Shown: piece after piece, positions 36,804 to 46,200 of the stretch
How positions within the stretch are numbered: position 1 is the stretch's first letter
How the letters are laid out: the number at the start of each line of letters is the position of its first letter
NCBI GenBank assembly: GCA_021791715.1
Contig: JAJYWB010000015.1
Span: forward strand, 30,925-94,924
DNA length: 64,000 nt
Direction: 5' to 3'
From: Planctomycetota bacterium
Lineage (GTDB): Bacteria > Planctomycetota > Planctomycetia > Isosphaerales > Isosphaeraceae
Program-made: the position numbers and the translations under genes
Notes under the pieces: generated by a model
Told to the model about the DNA's origin: nothing
The model's input: only the letters and a program-made list of their open reading frames with translations
The model's database searches: none

Positions 36804-37580
36804 ATGATGAAGCCGAAAGCGCTGGTTTTGAGAGCTCCTGGAGTCAATTGCGACGAGGAGACCGCGCGCGCCTGGGAACTCGCGGGCGCCGAGGTCGAAT
36901 CGCGGCATGTCGAGCGGCTTGTCGACGATCGCCGCGCGCTCGATCGATTTCAGATCCTCACGCTTCCCGGCGGATTTTCTTACGGCGACGATCTTGGAGC
37001 CGGCAAGATCCTCGCCGCCAAGTTGGGCGTGACGCTCGCCGATTCGATCGCGCGCTTGCGCGACCGCGGAGGGTTGATTCTGGGGATTTGCAACGGCTTT
37101 CAAACGCTCGTCAAGGCAGGCCTTCTCCCGGGAGGAACGCACGCCAAACAGGCGACCCTCACGCATAACGATTCACGACGTTACGAGGCGCGATGGACGA
37201 GGCTCGTCGTCTCATCGCGCCGATGCGTGTTCCTCGCCTCCGATGATCCGCTCGAACTCCCCGTCGCTCACGGCGAAGGAAAGTTCGTCGTCGCCGATTC
37301 CGCGGCGCTCGACGAACTTTTTCAGGGGGATCAGGTCGTTCTCCGCTACGCCGATTCCGAAAATCGTCCAACCGAACTTTATCCCGCCAATCCGAACGGC
37401 TCGGCGCGCGGAGTCGCGGCGGTGTGCGATCCGACGGGGCGCGTGTTCGGCCTTATGCCCCATCCCGAACGCCACGTCGAGCGGTTTCATCACCCCCGCT
37501 GGACAAGGCTCGAACGTCGAACCGACGGAGTACCCGACGGCCTTCGCATCTTTCAGAACGCGGTCGCCGCTTTAAAATAA
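36804..37580 (+). CDS. purQ: Phosphoribosylformylglycinamidine synthase I (glutaminase)
   Basis: Class I glutamine amidotransferase subunit of FGAM synthase, 258 residues, feeding ammonia to PurL. Evidence: PGVNCDEETARAWELAGAEV at the N-terminus, LPGGFSYGDDLGAGKILA, the nucleophile Cys in LGICNGFQTL near residue 97, and the His-x-Glu pair in MPHPERHVERF near the C-terminus. Its length is somewhat above the small PurQ type (about 225). ATG codons at 36804 and 36807 are both possible. Separated from purL by the NYN gene. Cytoplasmic. Confidence 0.95.
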   Translation: MMKPKALVLRAPGVNCDEETARAWELAGAEVESRHVERLVDDRRALDRFQILTLPGGFSYGDDLGAGKILAAKLGVTLADSIARLRDRGGLILGICNGFQTLVKAGLLPGGTHAKQATLTHNDSRRYEARWTRLVVSSRRCVFLASDDPLELPVAHGEGKFVVADSAALDELFQGDQVVLRYADSENRPTELYPANPNGSARGVAAVCDPTGRVFGLMPHPERHVERFHHPRWTRLERRTDGVPDGLRIFQNAVAALK

Positions 37581-37686
37581 CATGAATACGTGACGGTATA
37601 TGTTTTTTGATCGTAGATCGACGAAGATTGAATTCGGATCGCACGCGGGCGGGGCGATCCGAAAATCTTATGATAACATGTTTTAA

Positions 37687-38676
37687 TCAATTTCCGCCGG
37701 GGAATCCCGCGCCCGCTCCGGTCGGCGCCGACGAACCGATCGGTCGCCCCGTGGCGTTCGGTTGAATCGGTCTGGCGTTGGGATTGAGCGGCATCGTCGC
37801 CGCGGGGGCGATTTGACTGTTCATCTGCGCCTGGATCGCGGCGTTTTCGATCGGGTTTCTCGCCCCGGCGGCTTGATTGTTCATCTGCGCCTGAAGCGCC
37901 GCGGGATCGTTCGAATTGAGCGGGAACGCGTTGATCGGAGTTCCCTGATTATTCACCTGCGTTTGCATCGTTCCCGGGTCGTAAGGCGCGCGAACACCCT
38001 GTCCCTGACCAGCACCCGCACCCGCACCCTGCGAGGCTTGATAACCGTTGCTGTTAATTGCGTTATCACGTGTAGAAACAAGATACGCGACTTTTCCGTC
38101 CTTGCGGAGCGCTCGCATCCGTGCGACTCCTGTCGGGTGGACGTCGAGGCTGAGCAGGTTTTTCATGTCGGGGTCGTAAAAGCTAAGAGTCGACCAGCCG
38201 TCTTTGGCGATGCCGAGACAGACGCGCTCTTTGCCTCTTTTCCCGATCAGCGCCATTGAGGCCGCGCCGTCGAGGTCGATGCCGACGAGCATCCGTTCAC
38301 GACCGTCGCGATCGAGGAAGTGGAGAACGGGCGAGCCGTCGGGTCGAAAACGGAACTCTGCGCGATTGCTTCCGTGCTTATCGTGAAGCGAGAGGACGGG
38401 CATGCCGTTGGGGTCGGTCTCCCAAAGCCCTTTCACGTTCCCTTCGCGATCACGGAGCACGAAATTGCGAGCCTCGATCGTCCGCGCGATCTGGGGCTGT
38501 TTTTCGGCGACGACGAGAGTCGCGCCCACGCCGAAGATCAACGCCGCGACGATCCAAACGCGCGTTCGAGAGCGATTCGGCCGTTCGATCGCGGCGAGTC
38601 GACGCACGAGGTCGGCGTTTTCGCGCTCGATTTGATCGAGTCGATTTTTCCATTCGGCGATTGCTTGCTCGTCCAT
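37687..38676 (-). CDS. Membrane-anchored protein with about 24-residue repeats and Gln/Asn-rich tail
   Basis: Unknown function, 329 residues. The ATG at 38676 has AAGGGGA 5-6 nt upstream. It begins with a short coiled-coil-like helix (WKNRLDQIERENADLVRRL) and a membrane segment near residues 38-57 (VWIVAALIFGVGATLVV). A series of about five beta-type repeats of roughly 23 residues follows, each with a D-x-x-G turn (LRDREGNVKGLW, LHDKHGSNRAEF, FLDRDGRERMLV, ALIGKRGKERV). The C-terminal 110 residues are a Gln/Asn/Pro/Ala-rich imperfect repeat (QAQMNNQAAG, IQAQMNSQIAP). The layout suggests a cell-envelope protein. It is convergent with purQ. Confidence 0.75.
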   Translation of the reverse strand: MDEQAIAEWKNRLDQIERENADLVRRLAAIERPNRSRTRVWIVAALIFGVGATLVVAEKQPQIARTIEARNFVLRDREGNVKGLWETDPNGMPVLSLHDKHGSNRAEFRFRPDGSPVLHFLDRDGRERMLVGIDLDGAASMALIGKRGKERVCLGIAKDGWSTLSFYDPDMKNLLSLDVHPTGVARMRALRKDGKVAYLVSTRDNAINSNGYQASQGAGAGAGQGQGVRAPYDPGTMQTQVNNQGTPINAFPLNSNDPAALQAQMNNQAAGARNPIENAAIQAQMNSQIAPAATMPLNPNARPIQPNATGRPIGSSAPTGAGAGFPGGN

Positions 38677-39966
38677 GAGCGTCCCCTTTCTCGACCTGGA
38701 GCTTGAGCCCCGGTCGGCTCGAAGGGGATACAATGCCTTTTCTTTGGCGAATCGACCAGATCAATTTTCGGCCGGAATGATAAGATCTCGTGATGAAGTG
38801 GAGCAATCGACCGAGAATTTCGATGAGAATCGCCTTCATCAAAAGAGAAAGCGAAGGATTCCGCGGGAAAAAAAGCCTCCTCGCTCGGATCATTCACTTC
38901 GCGCGCCGGCTTTAGCTCGGCCCGAAAAAGCCGACGCGGGTTCCGGATGAATTTCAGTCGAGCTAAAGCAAACAAAAACGATATATTCATTTGTTCATAT
39001 CAAAGTGCAAAATATAGCACGAAGTTTTACGGCGAACGCTCCTGACGCGAGGTTTCACGCCGCGCGGTATCGATCGGATTCGATTCGATTGAATCATTAT
39101 CTAAGATACTATGATTATTGTTGGAACGCTCGGCCCGGCGTCCGCGCGGCGTTCAATTTTCGATCAATCGATCGGGTCCCAACCGACGAGAACGTGATCG
39201 AGAATTCGGAGCCAGGACGGTTCGAGCCGGTCGTCGAGGGGAGAGTTTGCGTCTCTCGGCGTTTCGTCTTGGAGATCGATCGGATCGGATCGATCGGTCG
39301 CTCGTCGCCGAGAGTCGCCGCCGGACGGACGAAAGACGCCGCGAAACGGCGCTTTCGAATCGAGCGAGGGGAACGAATCGCCGCGAATTTTCCCAAAATC
39401 GACTCGGCTTGGTTTCCGATTCGGTCGCATCGTTTCCTCCTCGTTCTTCCGAAACAAAAGTTTATGATATTATATTTACTTACTGGCTGAACCGGCGATC
39501 GTTCGCGGCCTGTTTACGAGGAGCGATCGGTCTCGCGAACGAATCGTCTCACGATCGTCGCGGAGTTTGGAGTTTTCGGTTCGATCCCTCGCCGGATCGA
39601 CACGCCGGGTGAATCGGTCGTTCGCGGGTTCGATGTTATTACGTCGCGAGGGGGGCGATCGGACGAGTCGTTCGATCGAAATCGCTTTCGATGTTTTCCG
39701 AATGCGACGATCGCTCGGAAAACGTTGAGAATCGGGAATCGTGTGGATTTGTTTCGCTGACGGGAACTCCGCCGGGCGCTGTTTTGGTTGAGCGAGCCGA
39801 TCGGACGATTGTGGGATTCGTGTCGCGCCGAACCGTCTTGCGTCGGCGGAGAAATTCCCTAAGATAAGAACTTTTGCCCGAGCGGTCGGCGACCGATGCG
39901 ATCGCAATGTACGCGAATGTGACCGCGCCTGGGTGAACTTTCGCGAGTCGCCAGGAGAGGAGTCAG
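38677..39966. other. Gene-poor 1.3-kb region
   Basis: Between a minus-strand and a plus-strand gene. The only candidate is the 88-codon minus-strand frame at 39164-39430 (listed). The plus-strand frames in 39005-39612 lack start signals. From 38950 to 39020 and near 39470 the DNA is AT-rich. No cloverleaf or long hairpin was recognised. Confidence 0.5.
39164..39430 (-). CDS. Possible small protein of unknown function
   Basis: An 88-codon frame whose ATG is preceded by AGGAGG about 6 nt upstream, the strongest ribosome binding site in this gap. The product is basic and polar in the first half, then acidic, ending SWLRILDHVLVGWDPID. No known domain. Codon use is similar to the neighbours. The strong ribosome binding site is the main support; it could still be chance in a GC-rich sequence. 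Confidence 0.4.
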   Translation of the reverse strand: MRPNRKPSRVDFGKIRGDSFPSLDSKAPFRGVFRPSGGDSRRRATDRSDPIDLQDETPRDANSPLDDRLEPSWLRILDHVLVGWDPID

Positions 39967-41298
39967 ATGGCCGAGATGATGACGACCGACGTCCGCGCGC
40001 TGCTGGATCGAGAACCGTTCGACGCCGCGACGATCGCGGACATGCGCGAAGTTTTGGGACGAGACCCGTCGCGCTATCGAACGCTGCGCGACGCCGTGTC
40101 GGCGTTGGCCGATCGCGAGAAGGGGAATCCTTCTCCGAACGCGTTGTTGCGATTGGGGATTGGAGAAATCTTGTTGGGTCGATTCTCGGCGGGGCTTGAT
40201 CATCTCTCGCTCGTTGTGAACAACGGCCTGGCGCATTTCTTCCGCGGGATCGGCTACGAGAATTTGCAGCGTTGGCGATCCGCGGCCGACGCGTTCGAGG
40301 CGGCGGCCAAGGCGGGTTACGAGCCGAAAGAGAGCGCCGCGCACCGCGCCGGGGCGCTTCGTCGCGCCGGAGACGAACAGGAGGCGCGCAAAATTCTCAA
40401 AGAGCTGAAATCGCTCGAGGGAGTTTCGGCCGAATATCATCATCAACGCGGCGGCCTGCTCCTTGCCGAGGGAGAGGTCGCGGCGGCGGCGAGCGAATTT
40501 GAGAAGGCGCTTTCGATCGATCGCGAGCACACCGGCGCGCTTTTTGAACTCGCTTATGTGAACGATCTTTTCGGTAACGACGAGACCGCGATCGAATATT
40601 ACAAGCGGTGCATTCAGCGTCCCCCCGTTCCGCTCGCGGCGTTGATCAACCTGGGCGTGCTGTGCGAAGACGAGATGCGGTTCCGCGAAGCCGAGACGTA
40701 TTACCGGCGCGTTCTGGCTTACGATCCCAATCACCCCCGCGCCCGCCTCTTTTTTAAAGATTGTCGCGCCAGCCGCGATATGTTTTACGACGAAGAGGCC
40801 GAACGCGGGTTTGATCGCCTGCGACAATTGCTCGAGATCCCCGTCACCGATTTCGAGCTTTCGGTCCGGAGCCGCAATTGTTTGCGAAAGATGAACATTC
40901 GTACGCTCGGCGATCTGACGCGAACGACCGAACTGGCGCTGCTTTCGAGCAAAAACTTCGGCGAGACTTCGCTTTCCGAAATCAAGGAGATGATGGCTTC
41001 GAAGGGGGTTCGGCTGGGCTTGGCGCTCGAGGCGGGAGAGCGAGCCGCCGAGATGCGCGTCGAGCCCGTCGACGAACTGTCGCAGGAAGAGAAGGCGATG
41101 CGCTCCAAGCCGATCGGCGATCTTAATCTTTCGGTTCGAGCGCGTAAATGCATGACGAAACTCGGCATTCAAACTTTCGGAGATCTGCTTTCGTATACGG
41201 GTGATCAACTGCTTGAGTGTAAGAATTTTGGCGTCACGTCGCTCAACGAGGTGCGCGAAAAACTGACGGTCTTCAACCTGAAGCTGAAAAACGAGTGA
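39967..41298 (+). CDS. TPR protein with two RpoA-CTD-like domains
   Basis: A cytoplasmic protein of 443 residues. Residues about 60-270 are TPR helices (FRGIGYENLQRWRSAADAF, ALFELAYVNDLFGNDETA, FREAETYYRRVLAYDPNHP). From residue about 287 there is a helix-hairpin-helix domain of RNA polymerase alpha C-terminal type: FELSVRSRNCLRKMNIRTLG then KNFGETSLSEIKEMM. A second copy starts at about 380: LNLSVRARKCMTKLGIQTFG then KNFGVTSLNEVREKL. The L-S-V-R-x-R-x-C and N-F-G-x-T-S-L-x-E patterns are the DNA/protein-contact elements of alpha-CTD. Start ATG has GGAGAGGAG upstream. It lies 4 bp before tgt. Transcription-related function is an inference. Confidence 0.9.
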   Translation: MAEMMTTDVRALLDREPFDAATIADMREVLGRDPSRYRTLRDAVSALADREKGNPSPNALLRLGIGEILLGRFSAGLDHLSLVVNNGLAHFFRGIGYENLQRWRSAADAFEAAAKAGYEPKESAAHRAGALRRAGDEQEARKILKELKSLEGVSAEYHHQRGGLLLAEGEVAAAASEFEKALSIDREHTGALFELAYVNDLFGNDETAIEYYKRCIQRPPVPLAALINLGVLCEDEMRFREAETYYRRVLAYDPNHPRARLFFKDCRASRDMFYDEEAERGFDRLRQLLEIPVTDFELSVRSRNCLRKMNIRTLGDLTRTTELALLSSKNFGETSLSEIKEMMASKGVRLGLALEAGERAAEMRVEPVDELSQEEKAMRSKPIGDLNLSVRARKCMTKLGIQTFGDLLSYTGDQLLECKNFGVTSLNEVREKLTVFNLKLKNE

Positions 41299-41302
41299 CG
41301 CT

Positions 41303-42430
41303 TTGACTCGTCCGGTTTGGTGGGAGTCGGTCGTCGCGGACGTGGATTCGGCGGCCCGAGCCGGTGTTTTACACACGCCGAGCGGGGACGTCGAAACGCC
41401 CGCGTTCATGCCCGTCGGGACGCAGGCGACCGTCAAGGGGCTCGTTCCCGATCTTGTCGCCGCGACCGGCGCCAAAATGCTGCTCGCGAACACGTATCAC
41501 CTCGCCCTCAGGCCCGGTGAAGACGTGATCGCCGAGCTCGGCGGGCTTCACGCCGTGATGTCGTGGAACGGCCCGATCTTGACCGATTCGGGAGGCTTTC
41601 AGGTCGTAAGCCTCGCCGATCGCGTCAAGATCGACGATCGCGCCGCGGTCTTTCGATCGCACCTCGACGGTTCGCTTTTGGAACTCACTCCCGAACGAGC
41701 GATGTCGATTCAGCGCAAGCTGGATTCGGATATCGCCATGTGTTTGGATCATTGCCCGATGCTGCCGGCGACCGACTCCGAGATCGCCCGCGCCGTCGAC
41801 CGGACGATCGCCTGGGCGAAACGGTGCCGAGAAGCCGGCGGGAGCGATTTTCAGGGCGTTTTCGGCATCTCTCAGGGGGGCTCGAACCCCGAATTGCGCA
41901 AGCGTTGCGCCGAAGAGCTCACGGCGCTCGATTTTGAAGGTTACGCCGTCGGCGGAGTGAGCGTCGGCGAGGATCGCGACGAGGTGAGGACCGCGGTGCG
42001 CCTGGGCGCGGCGTCGCTTCCCGCCGATAAAGTCCGTTATTTGATGGGAGTCGGTCGCCCCGAAGACCTGATCGATTCCGTCGCTCAAGGAATCGATATA
42101 TTTGATTGTGTTTTGCCCACGCGAAACGGACGCAACGCGCACTGCCTCACGTCGCGCGGCGTCGTGAAGTTGCGGAACGCGTGTTACAAGGTCGATCGCG
42201 GGCCGATCGAGGAGGGTTGTCCCTGCCTCGCGTGCGTTCGGTTCAGTCGCGGCGCGATCCGCCATTTTTTTCTGGCCGGCGAAATGCTCGGTCCGATTCT
42301 GGCTTCGCTGCACAATTTAACTTACATTCAGCGGCTTCTGCGGGAGATGCGCGACGCGATCTTGACGGGACGATTCGCGCGGTTTCAAGCCGAAACGCTT
42401 GAAGCTTTACGCCCTCGAAGGTTAGATTAA
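41303..42430 (+). CDS. tgt: tRNA-guanine transglycosylase
   Basis: Exchanges guanine for preQ1 at the wobble position of tRNAs with GUN anticodons (queuosine pathway), 375 residues. The N-terminal GDVETPAFMPVGTQATVKGL is typical. Catalytic Asp in ILTDSGGFQVVSL is near residue 94 and the nucleophile Asp in DCVLPTRNGRNAHC near 267. The zinc cluster is CPCLAC plus the later His in LASLHNLTYIQ. It starts at an apparent TTG four bases after the TPR/RpoA-CTD gene, so the two are almost certainly co-transcribed. A GTG 13 codons later is less likely because WWESVVADVDSAARAG fits the family N-terminus. Followed by yajC and secDF, a common bacterial order. Confidence 0.95.
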   Translation: MTRPVWWESVVADVDSAARAGVLHTPSGDVETPAFMPVGTQATVKGLVPDLVAATGAKMLLANTYHLALRPGEDVIAELGGLHAVMSWNGPILTDSGGFQVVSLADRVKIDDRAAVFRSHLDGSLLELTPERAMSIQRKLDSDIAMCLDHCPMLPATDSEIARAVDRTIAWAKRCREAGGSDFQGVFGISQGGSNPELRKRCAEELTALDFEGYAVGGVSVGEDRDEVRTAVRLGAASLPADKVRYLMGVGRPEDLIDSVAQGIDIFDCVLPTRNGRNAHCLTSRGVVKLRNACYKVDRGPIEEGCPCLACVRFSRGAIRHFFLAGEMLGPILASLHNLTYIQRLLREMRDAILTGRFARFQAETLEALRPRRLD

Positions 42431-42503
42431 CGGTTTGTAACGCTCGCGTCGGCGCGTCCGCCGCGTCGTATTTTTATCGTCGTTATCGCACTCGGAACCA
42501 TCC

Positions 42504-42908
42504 ATGCCGTTCGCCTTCATTGAAACGCTTGTTTTGTTCGCGGCCAAGGCCGCCGCGCCCGCCGCGGGAGCTCAACCCGCCAAGAATCCGATCATCGATC
42601 TTCTGCCGCTGTTCGCGGTCGCGGCGCTCGGTTACATCCTGCTCCTCAGGCCGCAACGGAGCGAGGAGAAACGGCGCAGGGAGGAGCTGAGCAAAATCAA
42701 GAAGAACGATTACGTGGTGACGGGAGCTGGAATTTTCGGCACGGTCGTTTCGGTGAACGATGAAACGAAGCGCATCGTTCTGCGGGTCGACGACGATAAG
42801 AACGTGCGACTGACGATCAGCAAAGAGAGCGTGGCGCGCATCATTCAGCCGACGGCCGACAAGGATAAAGAGAACAAGGAGAAGGAAAAAGCCGTGGAGA
42901 CGGCGTGA
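42504..42908 (+). CDS. yajC: Preprotein translocase subunit YajC
   Basis: Small accessory subunit of the SecDF-YajC complex, 134 residues. One membrane helix (IIDLLPLFAVAALGYILLL) is followed by RPQRSEEKRRREELSKIKKND, then the small beta domain YVVTGAGIFGTVVSVND and the conserved VRLTISKESVARII. The C-terminal Lys/Glu tail is typical. A long N-terminal segment of about 25 residues before the helix is Ala/Pro-rich. Located between tgt and secDF. A short CGGCG/CGCCG hairpin followed by TATTTTT sits between tgt and yajC (about 42450-42476) and may terminate or attenuate part of the transcript. Confidence 0.94.
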   Translation: MPFAFIETLVLFAAKAAAPAAGAQPAKNPIIDLLPLFAVAALGYILLLRPQRSEEKRRREELSKIKKNDYVVTGAGIFGTVVSVNDETKRIVLRVDDDKNVRLTISKESVARIIQPTADKDKENKEKEKAVETA

Positions 42909-43224
42909 CGCGGAGCGATCCGATCCGCGGGCTTTGGCGCCGCGAGATCGACCGGAAACGGCTCGCTCCGTCGGACCGAAGCCCGAGCCGGGATCAAGAC
43001 GATTCGATCAGTTCGAGGGTCGACGGAAGACGAATCGACGGGGTCCCTGGACGAGATGAAATCACGACGATTTCGATCGTCGGACGCGCGACGCGACGAC
43101 GAATCCATGTCGGCTCGCGAAATCATTCTTTTAATATCATTGAGCGACGAGAACATTCAAGCGGTTTCGCGACCTGGACCTGGACGTCCTCGCCGCGATT
43201 TCGCGGGAGCCCGGGGTAAGACAG
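42909..43224. other. 316-bp gap between yajC and secDF, no gene seen
   Basis: It holds no hairpin with a T run and no open frame with a ribosome binding site. An AT-richer dip at 43120-43145 could be a promoter for secDF, but no good -35/-10 pair is seen. Confidence 0.45.
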
Positions 43225-46200
43225 ATGAAGAATCTTGGGATGAAGTTTGCGTTGATCGGCGTCGTGGTTCTGTGTGGAATCATGGCGATGGTTCCTCCTA
43301 AAGAGAAGCTCAAGGCCGGCATCGACCTGTCGGGAGGAACGATTCTCGTCTATGAGGTGAAGAAGGAGGGGCTTCCTCCCGGCTTCAAGATGGACGAGCT
43401 CGTTACGACGCTGAAAAGGCGACTCAATCCCGAAGGGGTTTTCGACATTCCGATCCGCAAGGCGGGTCAGTATCGCGTCGAGATCATCCTGCCGAAGGCT
43501 TCTCCCGAGAAGGTCGAGGAGGTGAAGCGGCTGATCACCGACGTCGGCTCGCTCAACTTCCGAATTCTCGCCAATCGCAAACATGATTCGGCGGCGATCG
43601 ATCGCGCGCTCGCTCCCGGAGGTCTCAAAAAGCCTCCCGCTCGTTATCAATGGGCTCGTCTGGGAGAGATTTTCAGCGGCACGAATCCCCGCTTCACCAA
43701 AACCGCGATCGTCGACGCGCGGCGAAACTGGGCGAAGAATCGCTACACGGGAACGCGGGTCGAGATCGTCGGCAAAGATGCGACGGGGCGCGATCGCACG
43801 GTGATCGGTGAAATTAAAGAGAACACGCGCGATACTTTGATTCTTAAAGAACCCCACGGACTGGCGTCGGTAGCCTCCTATCGTTTTGATTTCACCCCCA
43901 GCGCGATCGCGGGCGGCGACGACGCGATCGTCCGCGAGGAGAAAGCCGCGGCGGGAGAAATTGATAAGTACATCCTTGTAAAGATTGATCGATACAACGT
44001 CACCGGCAAGGATTTGATCGACGAACGGCAGGAGCACGACGAACAGCTTCGCCCCGCGGTCGGGTTTCGCTTCGGTCATTCGGGAGGTCGAAAGTTCGGC
44101 AATCTCACGCGTGAACATCTTCCCGAGGAAGACGGGCAATTCAAATACCGTCTCGCGATCGTGCTCGACGGGCTCGTGATGTCGGCGCCGTCGATCAACT
44201 CGGAGATCCGCGAATCGGGCATCATCGAAGGGGTCCGCGTCGACGAGGTCGATCACCTCATCAACATCCTCAAGGCCGGCAGCCTTCCCGCGACGATCGA
44301 CCCCAATCCCGTGCAGGAGGAAAACGTCGGTCCCACGCTCGGCGAGGATACGATCCGTAAAGGGATCAACGCGATTATGATATCGATGTTGATCGTGCCT
44401 GTTTTTATGGTCGTGTATTATCATTTTGTCGGCATGGTCGCGGTTTTCGCGCTCGTGCTCAACATGGTGATGCTGGTGGGGTCGATGGCGTTTTTCCAGG
44501 CGTCGTTCACGTTGCCGGGGCTCGCCGGGTTGGCTTTGACGATCGGCATGGCGGTCGACGCCAACGTGCTTATCTTCGAGCGAATGCGCGAGGAAAAAGA
44601 ACGGGGCGCGAGCATGATCCAGCAGATCCGCAACGGGTTCACCCGCGCCTGGACGACGATCCTCGATTCGAACGTCTCGACGATGCTTTCGGGCGTCGTC
44701 CTTTACGCGGTCGGCACCGAAGAGGTGAAGGGCTTCGCGCTGACCCTCATCATCGGCTTACTTTGGAATTTGTTCACCGCGGTATTCGTTTCTCGCGTCG
44801 TCTTCGATTTCTGGCTCCAGCAGGGATGGCTTCGAAAAACGACGATGATGAAAATCATGGATAAGACGAATATCGATTTCATCGGTCCTCGCTATTATTG
44901 CATCGCGGGATCGTTGCTCGTGATCGTCGGCGGTCTGATCGCGTTTTTCGCCCGCGGCGAGGGGATGTTCAATATCGATTTCACCGGCGGAACGCTGGTG
45001 ACGATTCGCCTCAACCCCGAGGCCGAGGCGATTCGCAAGCTCTCCTCGGGTCGTCGGTCCGAATTCGTCCGCGAAAAAGCGATGAAAGTGCTTCCCGACG
45101 TCACCGTGGAAACGCTCAACGTCGGCGGCGATAAAGCGTCTGGTATTCGTTTCAACATCCGTACAACCGAGCTCTCTCAAGAGAAAGTTCAAAAATCGAT
45201 CCTCAAGGAATTCGCGGGGATGTTGGCTCAGGTTGAAATGAAAGTGAGCGCCGGCAAGCCGATTCCCAAGACCGTCGAAAGCGCCCAGGCGAAGCCCGGC
45301 GAATCCGCGGCCGAAGATTCGGTCGATCGCTTCGCGGGAGGCGTTCTCTACGAGACGACTTTCAATTCGCCGCAGCCTCCCGCGCGGTTGAATCAACTGC
45401 TGCGCGATATCCTGAAAGAAAAGAAAATCGCCAATCCCGAAACGCGCTTCGAGGTGATCGACCCCTCCGCTCCTCCGGGGTCGACCCCCGAGGCGCCGCC
45501 GAAAGCCGAGCCCTGGACGCTTGTCGTTCGCACCGACCTCGACCCCGTCGATATGAAAGCCGCTCTCGATCGACTCTCGGTATCAATCCGTGAAAACGCG
45601 AGCTTGCTTTTCGATCGGCTCGAAAACTTCAGTCCCCTTGTCGCGGGCGAAACGCGCACCCTCGCGCTCATCGCCACCGTATCGAGTTGGTTGATCATCA
45701 TCGCATATTTATGGTTCCGGTTCAAATCGCTGACTTACGGCCTCGCCGCGGTGATCGCGCTCGTCCACGACGTTTTGATCGCGCTCGGCGCCGTCGCGGT
45801 TTCGTATTGGCTCGCTCAGATACCGGGGGTCAATCGCTATCTGATGATCGAACAATTCAAAATCGACTTACCGATGATCGCCGCTTTCCTCACGCTGATC
45901 GGATTCTCGGTCAACGATACGATCGTCATCTTCGATCGAATCCGCGAAATCAAAGGGAAAAGCCCCGATCTGACTTCGAAGATGATCAACGACGCGATCA
46001 ATCAAACGCTCTCGCGGACGATCCTCACGACACTCACCGCGTGGCTTGTCGTAATCGTGCTTTATATCTTCGGCGGCGAAGGTTTGCACGGTTTCGCCTT
46101 CACCCTCGTCGTCGGCTTCATCAGCGGCACGTACAGCACGATTTACATCGCGAGCCCGATCCTGATCGACTGGGCCGGCAAGAAGGAAACCCCCAAGCCG

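Noticed and set aside
39859..41493. A 544-codon minus-strand frame opposite the TPR/RpoA-CTD gene
   Set aside because: It overlaps tgt and the TPR gene on the opposite strand. It has no start signal and no recognisable domain, while the plus strand carries clear motifs.
43123..44424. A 433-codon minus-strand frame opposite secDF
   Set aside because: Long open antisense frame only; no domain and the plus strand encodes SecDF.
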